DNA of 19,133 nucleotides from CAJXNP01 sp050305935 (GTDB lineage: Bacteria > Bacteroidota > Bacteroidia > Cytophagales > Cyclobacteriaceae), in NCBI GenBank assembly GCA_050305935.1, contig JBNLGG010000069.1:1-19133 (forward strand), written 5' to 3'. The position numbers and the translations under genes are program-made. The notes beneath the pieces were generated by a model. It had not been told where the DNA came from, made no database searches, and worked only from the letters and a program-made list of their open reading frames with translations. Every line of letters begins with the position of its first letter. Within the stretch, counting starts at the first letter, position 1. Positions 7,130 to 14,059 of this stretch are shown here, piece by piece.

Positions 7130-8839
7130 ATGCTTACAGCAATGAGATACAAGTTTTTTTGGTGGGGAGGAATAGCTCTGAATGGGGGAACACTCATCTT
7201 CCTGGGAATCGAGGGATTGCTCCTGGAAGGAGTATCTCTCGTTATAGCTTTCAATCTCATTGTTCTCTCTGGCATCAATAGAAGTTACCGGTGGTTTCCT
7301 AAGACAATTATCAAGTTGATGTCGTTGTACGATAAAGCACGAAATTCAGTTGACTGCCTGCGGTCGATTAAGGAAATGACGTCAGATATTAAGTTTGTTA
7401 CCGACAAAATTGATGAGCTGGGCAGCGAAAATTTCTTGAAATCATTAGAAGGTGTGAGCAATGAAAAACTGCGGTTATCGATCCTGGCAACACATAAGAA
7501 GATTGTTGAACTTCGGAAAAAAGACTTTGAAAACACGTGGATCTCACAAGGGTTGATTGCCATTTCGGAAATCAAGCATGATGAAAGTACCCAGGAAAAC
7601 TATGAGAAGACAGTTATTTCAACGATTACAAAATATGTGCAGGCACAGCAGGGCGGTTTTTTTCTACTGAAAGGCGAAGGTGAGGAAGCATATTTTGAGC
7701 TGCAAGCTTCCTATGCCATGAATGCAAAAAATTTGGAATACAGTGTCGTACAGCCGGGAGAAGGTATGTTGGGACAGGTATATTACCAAAAAGAATTGGC
7801 TTGCTACTCAGATCTTCCGGGTGGTTTCATAAAGATCTCATCAGGACTTGGAGAAGCACCACCCTTTAGCCTGTGTATTGTGCCCTTGATGTCGGAAGGA
7901 AGTCTGTACGGTGCGCTTGAGATTGCTTCTTTTCAGAAATTTTCTTCACTGGAACTCGAGTACCTGCGCAAAGCCGGCGAGAACATTGGGTATAACCTTG
8001 CCTCTATGAAAAGCAGAAGGAGAACGGAAGCTTTGCTCAAAGACTCGCAGTCGATGGCGGAAGAACTGAATTTGCAGAAAGAAGAATTAAGCCAAAATGT
8101 GGAGGAGCTAAACCAAACACAAGAGCACATGAGGAAAAAACAGGTGGAAATGGATGCTGTTTTGTCTTCATTATCCACAGTACAACTCGATTTAAAAGGA
8201 AATGTCCTTTCTGCCAATGAAGTCTTTCTCAGCATTACCGGATACACGTATGCCGATGTAAATGGAAATCCATACAAAAATTTCATCTCCGGTCAAGGGA
8301 ATGATGCCCTCCAGTACGAATTGATGTGGAACAATATTCTCGAAGGAAGAGCTTTTTCGGGGGAATTCAGGTTGCTGAATAAAGACGGGAAAACCATGTG
8401 GATGAATGGAAATTTCATACCCATTCTGAATAAGGGAGGAAATGTGGAAAAGGTTATGGTTATTACCCTCTTCACAACCCAGGAAAAAGAAAAACTTCAG
8501 GAAATACAGGAGACGCTTTCAGGTATAAAAGCCTGCTTCCCAATGGTTGAAATCGCTGACGGTGGAAAGCTTCGGGCTCCCAGTGATTTGTTTCTGCGAG
8601 AAATAGGAATTAAGCGTGTAGAATTGAGGCGCTATACTCTTCAAGATATCGTGGTGAACAAGGCGATAAAACAAGTTGAAGAGTATCTGCTAAATGACAA
8701 TGAGCAGCCCGAAAATTTCGATATCGAAATAAAAAACAAAAGTGGTACCACCAGAACCTACAGTGCACTGCTTATGAAGCTGGGGGAAGGGAATGCTGCT
8801 GACAGGAAAGGGCTGCTGATTCTACAAAGAGGAGTGTAG
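7130..8839 (+). CDS. membrane-anchored GAF-PAS sensor protein without an output domain
   Basis: Start taken at the ATG one base after the preceding stop (TAGGATG); the frame stays open back to a GTG at 7013, but that would overlap the CheC-like gene by over 110 nt. The 569-aa protein starts with two hydrophobic segments (about 10-27 and 33-48). A helical linker (about 50-145) is followed by a GAF domain (about 150-292; GGFFLLKGEG, PGEGMLGQVYYQ, CIVPLMSEGSLYGALEIAS) and a coiled coil (293-341). A PAS domain (about 342-450) comes next, with sequence much like the MCP PAS domains (SGEFRLLNKDGKTMWMNGNF). A weak second PAS-like domain covers about 455-567. There is no kinase, HAMP-MCP, GGDEF or HTH module. 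It probably feeds a signal to the Che proteins by direct contact; this is inferred only from its place between the phosphatase and cheR. Confidence 0.82.
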   Translation: MLTAMRYKFFWWGGIALNGGTLIFLGIEGLLLEGVSLVIAFNLIVLSGINRSYRWFPKTIIKLMSLYDKARNSVDCLRSIKEMTSDIKFVTDKIDELGSENFLKSLEGVSNEKLRLSILATHKKIVELRKKDFENTWISQGLIAISEIKHDESTQENYEKTVISTITKYVQAQQGGFFLLKGEGEEAYFELQASYAMNAKNLEYSVVQPGEGMLGQVYYQKELACYSDLPGGFIKISSGLGEAPPFSLCIVPLMSEGSLYGALEIASFQKFSSLELEYLRKAGENIGYNLASMKSRRRTEALLKDSQSMAEELNLQKEELSQNVEELNQTQEHMRKKQVEMDAVLSSLSTVQLDLKGNVLSANEVFLSITGYTYADVNGNPYKNFISGQGNDALQYELMWNNILEGRAFSGEFRLLNKDGKTMWMNGNFIPILNKGGNVEKVMVITLFTTQEKEKLQEIQETLSGIKACFPMVEIADGGKLRAPSDLFLREIGIKRVELRRYTLQDIVVNKAIKQVEEYLLNDNEQPENFDIEIKNKSGTTRTYSALLMKLGEGNAADRKGLLILQRGV

Positions 8840-9681
8840 TGACGGATAAAGAACTTCTCATGGAAAGAATTGACATATCAGACGAAGAGCTCAAATCGCT
8901 TACAGACGCGATCCATCAACGTCATGGGATCGACTTTAGCTGTTACGAATCGAAGTCATTAAAACGAAGGGTGACACGGGCGCTGCATATATTCCAATTG
9001 AATGGAATACACGAGCTATGGGTGAAAATATTGAAAGATCATTCCTTTATTTATCCGCTGATGGACGAGATAAGTGTTGGGCTGACGTCAATGTTCAGAG
9101 ACCCTGTTCTCTGGAAAAAAATTTATTCTTTGCTGGTAAATGAACTTGCTGCCAGGGAAACATTGTCTATCTGGCATGCAGGATGCTCCACTGGGGAAGA
9201 AGTGTATTCGATGGGAATAGTGTTGAAGGAATCTACTTTCGACCGGCATGTGGAAGGATGGGCAACAGACATCAGTAACCAGGCTATCTCTTTCGCTAAA
9301 ACAGGCATTTATAGCAGTGCCAAAATGGAGGAATACAAAAGAAATTACCAGCAGTACAATTCCCAGAGCTCCCTTAGAAAGTACTTTTCAGAAGTTTCGG
9401 ATGGCTACAAAATGAGTAGAGACCTGATAAGCCACGTTACATTTGATCATCACAACCTGATCCGGGACCCTTTTACCCGCAAATTTGACATCATATTTTG
9501 CAGAAATGTGATGATCTACTTTGATAACAATGCCAAAATGAAATTATTTGAAATGTTCTACGAAAGCCTCAATCCAAACGGCTTGTTTATTATCGGGTTT
9601 TACGATGCCGTGCTGCCTTTAATCGATATCACAAAATTTGACGTGCTGGACATGGACTCAAAAATCTTCATTAAAAAATAA
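8839..9681 (+). CDS. cheR: CheR-type MCP glutamate methyltransferase
   Basis: SAM-dependent methyltransferase of 280 aa that methylates receptor glutamates, opposing CheB. The N-terminal helical domain includes LKRRVTRAL (41-49). SVGLTSMFRDP (79-89) is the CheR signature, followed by SAM motif I HAGCSTGEEVYS (113-124), acidic D144, and FCRNVMIYFD (220-229). The usual C-terminal G-H-S/T-E-S loop is replaced by IIGFYDAV (251-258), a departure from typical CheR. The GTG overlaps the previous TAG by one base and has an AGAGGAG ribosome binding site 4 nt upstream; an in-frame ATG at 8860 is an alternative start losing seven residues. Last gene of the operon. Confidence 0.92.
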   Translation: MTDKELLMERIDISDEELKSLTDAIHQRHGIDFSCYESKSLKRRVTRALHIFQLNGIHELWVKILKDHSFIYPLMDEISVGLTSMFRDPVLWKKIYSLLVNELAARETLSIWHAGCSTGEEVYSMGIVLKESTFDRHVEGWATDISNQAISFAKTGIYSSAKMEEYKRNYQQYNSQSSLRKYFSEVSDGYKMSRDLISHVTFDHHNLIRDPFTRKFDIIFCRNVMIYFDNNAKMKLFEMFYESLNPNGLFIIGFYDAVLPLIDITKFDVLDMDSKIFIKK

Positions 9682-9806
9682 GTCTTCCCACTTGTGGAGC
9701 TTACCCTGAACCTGTCTCGCAGACCAATGTCTATAAGTTAAGAATTCAGGCAATAAAGTAGCCTAACTTGCCAACGATTGTACATTTAAGCCTACTCCTT
9801 GTTGGC

Positions 9807-9822
9807 GTCTGCCGAAGCAGGC
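9807..9822 (+). terminator. small hairpin downstream of cheR, possible weak terminator
   Basis: GTCTGC and GCAGGC pair over 6 bp (one G-T) around a CGAA tetraloop, about 125 nt after the cheR stop. Only three T residues follow, so it is a weak intrinsic terminator candidate at best. It could equally be a repeat-type palindrome. Confidence 0.25.
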
Positions 9823-9906
9823 TTTCACAATAACGATGAAGAATGGCCTTTTTTTCTACCAGCAATGAAGGGGTTAATATTGATATCCGATTTTTCCGAA
9901 GGTTAA

Positions 9907-10191
9907 TTATTCTGCTTTGTACTTGTCATTTTCAATTTTCAAAGAAACTTCAGAGTCATTTTCTCCTTCTTGAAAACTCTTATGAATTATTAGTTTAAAA
10001 CCTGCTCCCTGGGTTATATTTGAGTCAATTCTGTCATAACCACCATCATCTGCTCTGAGTTCAAATTATGATTAGGCACTACCCCAACTTGCCTCCCGGG
10101 AATATCCATTTTGGATTACATCTACAAGTCCGGAATAATTATTTGATATGCTTTTTAAAACTATAGGTTGGTCAACTGATGTACGAATTAA
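9907..10191 (-). pseudogene. decayed minus-strand gene fragment with internal TAA codons
   Basis: Read on the minus strand, a single frame runs from about 10191 to a TAA at 9907-9909. It gives protein-like sequence such as LKSISNNYSGLVDVIQNGYS, then FELRADDGGYDRIDSN, then EGENDSEVSLKIENDKYKAE. The frame is broken by TAA at 10072-10074 and 10066-10068, with a further TAA at 10192-10194, beyond which a few more residues (DNEDSV) continue in frame. The alternation of hydrophobic and charged residues suggests beta strands of a secreted or surface protein. No family is recognised. Loss by point mutation rather than frameshift fits a fairly young pseudogene. Chance open frames in AT-rich DNA are the main alternative. 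Confidence 0.45.
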
Positions 10192-10320
10192 TTACACCGA
10201 ATCTTCATTATCTTATATCATATCGAACATGCTTCAACTTATAATTCAAATAATATCACATACAGAATATTGCTTTATATAATGTAATTTAGTTTGCTTG
10301 ATATGCTTTTATCACATAAA

Positions 10321-10464
10321 TTATCTTTCATACGGCTTCGGTTTATGAGAAGCATCGTATAGTGTGAAATCTGGGATTTTCGATTTAATTACCTGAGGGG
10401 CGTCATATGGTACGGATGCCGGAGGTCGTGCTCCCGGGTTAGCATTCGAAAGCGGGTTTAATTG
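10321..10464 (-). pseudogene. possible minus-strand C-terminal gene fragment
   Basis: On the minus strand the frame ending at the TAA at 10321-10323 reads NPLSNANPGARPPASVPYD followed by VIKSKIPDFTLYDASHKP and KPYER. This is Pro-rich but looks like real protein. The frame remains open into the start of the sensor kinase gene, where it must be a shadow, and has no plausible start. It may belong to the same lost gene as the remnant at 9907-10191 or be a chance frame. No family is recognised. Confidence 0.25.
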
Positions 10465-10471
10465 ACATTGT

Positions 10472-13400
10472 ATGTGGAAAACTATAGTCATAGTCTTCTT
10501 ATTCCTTCTACAAATAAGTGGCGTCAATGCTCAACCCATTAGCTTGACCTTCGATCATCTTACTGTTGACGATGGATTATCCAGTAACCGGATCGGATAC
10601 ATCTACAGGGATAGCAAAGATTATCTTTGGATGGCAACAGATGCGGGTCTGGACAGGTTTGACAGCCAGAACATTGTCCAATTCCGGTATTCCGAATCTT
10701 CCGCCGGTTCAATCAGCAGCAATCACATTACCAGTATTTTTGAAGATCGCCACCATAACCTTTGGTTTGGCTCAGATCAGGGCTTGAATTTATACGACCC
10801 TAAAACGGAAACTTTTAAAGTCTATAAACACGATCCGTCAGACGACCAAAGCCTCGATAGTGACCATGTTGTGAGTATGATTGAGGATAATGATGGTAAT
10901 TTATGGATCATGACAGGGACCAATTGTTTAAATCAGTGGATCCCTGACCAACAGGCCTTTAAGCATTTTAAATACATTCACCACGACATTAGTATTTATG
11001 CACCTTATGTTGATATGATCGATATGGATTCAAAGGGAAACTTTTGGTTTCCTTTGACGGGTAGCGGAATTTTCAGGTTTGACACTAAAAAGAAAGAATT
11101 TACCAAATTTGATGATCCGGATATTGATTTCGGGAATGACTGTTATAAAAGTATTTACATCGACGACAATGATAAGTGCTGGATAGCCACAGAAGGTAGC
11201 GGTTTTTTTTCTTTTGATCCCTCCGATGGCAAATTTTATAAATATCCGATAAATGAGAGCGGAACGGGTGTCAACCGAAGCTATGTGCTGGACATAGCTC
11301 CGGAAGGTGACCGGTATTTGTTATTGGCTGTCGACCAGGGAGGGGTCAATATATTTGATAAGGTCAATAATACCTTTTCGTATGTTTTTTATGGCGATAC
11401 TACATATAACACAGGATTAAATAACAATGGTATATGGTGTTTTTATAGGGACCGGGAGGGCATTCTTTGGGTTGGCACCTCGGGAGGAGGGGTGAATTAC
11501 TATAATCCAAAAAAAAAGCGATTTGAATTATTCAGGACTGATCCTTTAAATGCTAATTCCTTATCTTATAATTTCACAGATTGTTTTTATGAAGACACCA
11601 ATGGTGAGATATGGATAGGAACAGATGGGGGGGGGATCAGTGTTTACAATCCAAAAACAGGCAACTTCAGGACTTATCGGCACAACCCCGATGATCCACA
11701 TAGCGTCAGCGGTAATGTAATCCGCGGTATTGAAGGGAACAAAGATAATATCTGGATTGGTACATGGGATGCCGGGCTGAACCGGTTTGACAAAAAGACA
11801 AAAAAGTTTTATCACTATATGCCCGATGCGGGTGATCCTACGAGTATCTCCGGTAGAACCGTATGGGGTTTAAAAATGGTAAGCGACACTACGCTGTGGC
11901 TGGGCATACGCAATACTTCGGTTGATCTGTTTCATGTAACTAAAGGGGTCACCAAAAGGATCAGGCCTGATAGTGGTGAGAGACTTTCACTTATCAGTGC
12001 GGAGGCCCCCTATTTTTGGGAGGATGAAAATCAAAACATCTGGATAGCTACCCAAAGGGGACTGCATTTTTACGATATCCACAAAGACTCTGTTATCTAT
12101 TACAACCATTTCCCGGATAATTTTATTGCTGCTTTTTGCGAGGATACCAATGGCAATTTATGGGCAGGATCTTCTGTGGGGGGCCTGTTTCTTTTTGACA
12201 GAAACGGACAGGTACTCAAGCGGTATAGCGAACAGGAAGGATTGGCAAATGATAACATACAGGCCATTGTAGAGGATAACAGCGGCCGTTTATGGATATC
12301 CACCTACAATGGGCTTAGCCGTTTCGATCCCAAAACAGAAAAATTCAGAAATTATACAAAGGAAGATGGCTTGCAAGGTAACCAGTTCTTTATACAATCC
12401 TTTTTTAAGGCAAAAGATGGAAAGATCTATTTTGGAGGGTATAACGGATTTAATGCCTTCTATCCCGATAGCCTGATAGATAACGATTTTATACCACCCG
12501 TAATCTTTACTGATTTTAAATTGTTTAATAAATCAGTAGAGATCGGTGGGGCTAATTCACCCTTAAAGTATCATATCGATGAATCAGAAAAAATAATACT
12601 ATCCTGGAAGCAGTCGGTGTTTTCATTTGAATTTGTTGGGATAAATTACACGAATCCCGAAAACAACTCATATAAATACATGCTTGAGGGCTTTGATGAT
12701 GACTGGGTATCAACCGATGCTACCCGAAATTATTGCACTTACACAAATCTTGACCCCGGCGAGTATACCTTGTGGGTAAAAGCGTCAAATAATGATGGCA
12801 TCTGGAATGAACAGGGTAAGTCAATTCGAATTGTCATTATACCACCCTTTTGGCAAACGGTATGGTTTAGGCTACTGATTGTGGCATTTATTTTGGGGTT
12901 CGTTTATCTCTTCTTTTTCCTCAGAACAAGGCAACTCCGGAATAATAATGTCATTCTGGAGAAAAAAGTCCAGGAAAGGACCGTAAAGTTAAACTCGCTG
13001 ATTAATGAACTTAAGGAGAAACAAAATGAAATTGAGGCTACCAATGAAGAATTACAAAGTGCACAGGAAGAATTGCAACAAGTAAATGAACAACTGGATA
13101 TAAGGGTTCAGGAACGCACCCAGAAGTTGGTTAAAGCCAATCAGGAGTTGGATCGTTTCGTCTACAGCGCTTCGCATGACCTTAGCGCTCCTTTGAAGTC
13201 TATTTTAGGATTAATAAATATCACGAGGATAGAAAACAGGAATAGCGAGCTCTTAAATCATCTTGGCTACATGGAAAATAGTGTGTTAAAATTGGAAAAA
13301 GTGATAAAAAGCCTCACTCAATTTTCAAGGAACACAGGTTTTGAAGTCAAAAAAGATATCAATTACTTCGATCAGATAGTAGAAGAGGTATTGAACGAAA

Positions 13401-13831
13401 TGAACTTTTCATATGATCACGGTAAAGTGAACATAGTAAAGAACTATTCTAAAAAGGAAAAGATCTGTACGGATACGCTAAGATTAAAGATCGTCTTGCA
13501 GAACCTTATTTCAAATGCCATAAAATATAGAAAAATGGATGCTGAACAGTCAAATGTGGTGATAGGTTTTTCAACGGGTAAAGACCAATATCAAATTCAA
13601 ATAAAAGACGACGGCATTGGAATAGACCCGCTGCTCCTGGAAAAAGTATTTACCATGTTTTATCGTGGCACGGAACAATCAGATGGATCCGGTTTGGGTT
13701 TATACATTGTGAAGGAGACCCTTAGCAAACTAAACGGTGAAATACAGGTGGAATCTGAATTGGGTTCCTATACGTGCATCGATGTTTCTATCCCCAAACA
13801 GTCTGACGGTCAGGATAGAAAAGTGGATTAA
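10472..13831 (+). CDS. hybrid-type sensor histidine kinase with Reg_prop propeller and Y_Y_Y domain
   Basis: 1119 aa. The start gives a signal peptide (1-20, cutting near VNA|QP). A large periplasmic sensor follows with many two-component-propeller (Reg_prop) repeats of the type GLSSNRI..I..D..D.LW..T..GL.RFD (about 27-670), then a Y_Y_Y domain (about 705-792) and one membrane helix (about 797-817). A long coiled coil (820-890, with VQERT twice) leads to HisKA with His902 (SASHDLSAPL). The HATPase has N1015 (NLISNAIKY), DDGIGI at 1046-1051 and GSGLGL at 1072-1077. The protein ends there: the receiver and AraC-type HTH of classical Bacteroides hybrid systems are absent, so it needs a separate response regulator. 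The relatives best studied sense glycans, but the ligand here is unknown. T8, A9 and G9 runs lie within residues about 244-390. Confidence 0.94.
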   Translation: MWKTIVIVFLFLLQISGVNAQPISLTFDHLTVDDGLSSNRIGYIYRDSKDYLWMATDAGLDRFDSQNIVQFRYSESSAGSISSNHITSIFEDRHHNLWFGSDQGLNLYDPKTETFKVYKHDPSDDQSLDSDHVVSMIEDNDGNLWIMTGTNCLNQWIPDQQAFKHFKYIHHDISIYAPYVDMIDMDSKGNFWFPLTGSGIFRFDTKKKEFTKFDDPDIDFGNDCYKSIYIDDNDKCWIATEGSGFFSFDPSDGKFYKYPINESGTGVNRSYVLDIAPEGDRYLLLAVDQGGVNIFDKVNNTFSYVFYGDTTYNTGLNNNGIWCFYRDREGILWVGTSGGGVNYYNPKKKRFELFRTDPLNANSLSYNFTDCFYEDTNGEIWIGTDGGGISVYNPKTGNFRTYRHNPDDPHSVSGNVIRGIEGNKDNIWIGTWDAGLNRFDKKTKKFYHYMPDAGDPTSISGRTVWGLKMVSDTTLWLGIRNTSVDLFHVTKGVTKRIRPDSGERLSLISAEAPYFWEDENQNIWIATQRGLHFYDIHKDSVIYYNHFPDNFIAAFCEDTNGNLWAGSSVGGLFLFDRNGQVLKRYSEQEGLANDNIQAIVEDNSGRLWISTYNGLSRFDPKTEKFRNYTKEDGLQGNQFFIQSFFKAKDGKIYFGGYNGFNAFYPDSLIDNDFIPPVIFTDFKLFNKSVEIGGANSPLKYHIDESEKIILSWKQSVFSFEFVGINYTNPENNSYKYMLEGFDDDWVSTDATRNYCTYTNLDPGEYTLWVKASNNDGIWNEQGKSIRIVIIPPFWQTVWFRLLIVAFILGFVYLFFFLRTRQLRNNNVILEKKVQERTVKLNSLINELKEKQNEIEATNEELQSAQEELQQVNEQLDIRVQERTQKLVKANQELDRFVYSASHDLSAPLKSILGLINITRIENRNSELLNHLGYMENSVLKLEKVIKSLTQFSRNTGFEVKKDINYFDQIVEEVLNEMNFSYDHGKVNIVKNYSKKEKICTDTLRLKIVLQNLISNAIKYRKMDAEQSNVVIGFSTGKDQYQIQIKDDGIGIDPLLLEKVFTMFYRGTEQSDGSGLGLYIVKETLSKLNGEIQVESELGSYTCIDVSIPKQSDGQDRKVD
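11203..11210 (+). repeat. T8 homopolymer in the sensor kinase gene
   Basis: Eight thymines encode the Phe-Phe of GSGFFSF in a propeller blade. This is the first of three long homopolymers in the same gene. Confidence 0.6.
11509..11517 (+). repeat. A9 homopolymer in the sensor kinase gene
   Basis: Nine adenines encode the Lys-rich turn YNPKKKRF between propeller strands. The tract could be slippage-prone. Confidence 0.6.
11627..11635 (+). repeat. G9 homopolymer in the sensor kinase gene
   Basis: Nine guanines encode the three glycines of GTDGGGIS. The same motif is commonly written with mixed glycine codons (the blade just before it uses GGA and GGG). An uninterrupted G9 stands out in this moderately AT-rich gene and is the kind of tract that drives phase variation elsewhere. 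An indel would truncate the protein near residue 390, before the membrane helix and kinase. Confidence 0.6.
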
Positions 13832-13837
13832 TACTTC

Positions 13838-13966
13838 ATGAAGAAAAAAGAAACTGCACCCATCGATCTCATAAAGGACACTGAAACCTTGTCTCAGTAC
13901 CTTCAAAAAAGTTTCGCTGTTGTGTCTTCAATCAAGCCAAAAAGGAGCAAACACAAGAATAATTGA
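13838..13966 (+). CDS. possible 42-residue small protein after the sensor kinase
   Basis: ATG at 13838 opens a 42-codon frame ending in TGA, starting 6 nt after the kinase stop. The peptide begins MKKKETAPIDLIKDTETLSQ and ends in a basic tail KPKRSKHKNN. It has no signal peptide or membrane helix. The close spacing suggests co-transcription and possibly coupled translation. It could also be the surviving N-terminus of a lost gene, or chance. No family is recognised. Confidence 0.35.
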   Translation: MKKKETAPIDLIKDTETLSQYLQKSFAVVSSIKPKRSKHKNN

Positions 13967-14015
13967 ACTGTGGTAAATATCTCCTGATGGTCGATGTCTT
14001 CCGTCAGAAAAAATC

Positions 14016-14033
14016 AAAGCATGTCAATGCTTT
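14016..14033 (-). terminator. rho-independent terminator of the minus-strand sensor kinase
   Basis: AAAGCAT and ATGCTTT form a perfect 7-bp stem around a GTCA loop. Read on the minus strand, it lies 27 nt after the kinase stop and is followed by GATTTTTTC, a typical U-tract. On the plus strand only TTTAAAC follows, so it may also slow transcription from the opposing kinase gene. GC content of the stem is low. Confidence 0.5.
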
Positions 14034-14059
14034 AAACAGAGAAAAGTATTAGTAACAAA

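Larger units (their letters stand above)
9682..10471. other. AT-rich intergenic region with gene remnants
   Basis: No intact gene longer than about 70 codons is convincing in these 790 bases. The visible contents are a small hairpin at 9807-9822, a probable decayed minus-strand reading frame at 9907-10191, a protein-like minus-strand tail ending at 10321, and the upstream region of the sensor kinase starting at 10472. The base composition is clearly more AT-rich than the flanking genes between about 9880 and 10320. Confidence 0.6.

Noticed and set aside
10270..10296. TTG and TAGTTTG spaced like a Bacteroidetes promoter upstream of the plus-strand kinase
   Set aside because: The -7 box lacks one base of the consensus, the spacing is short, and it lies about 175 nt from the start in AT-rich DNA where such matches are expected.
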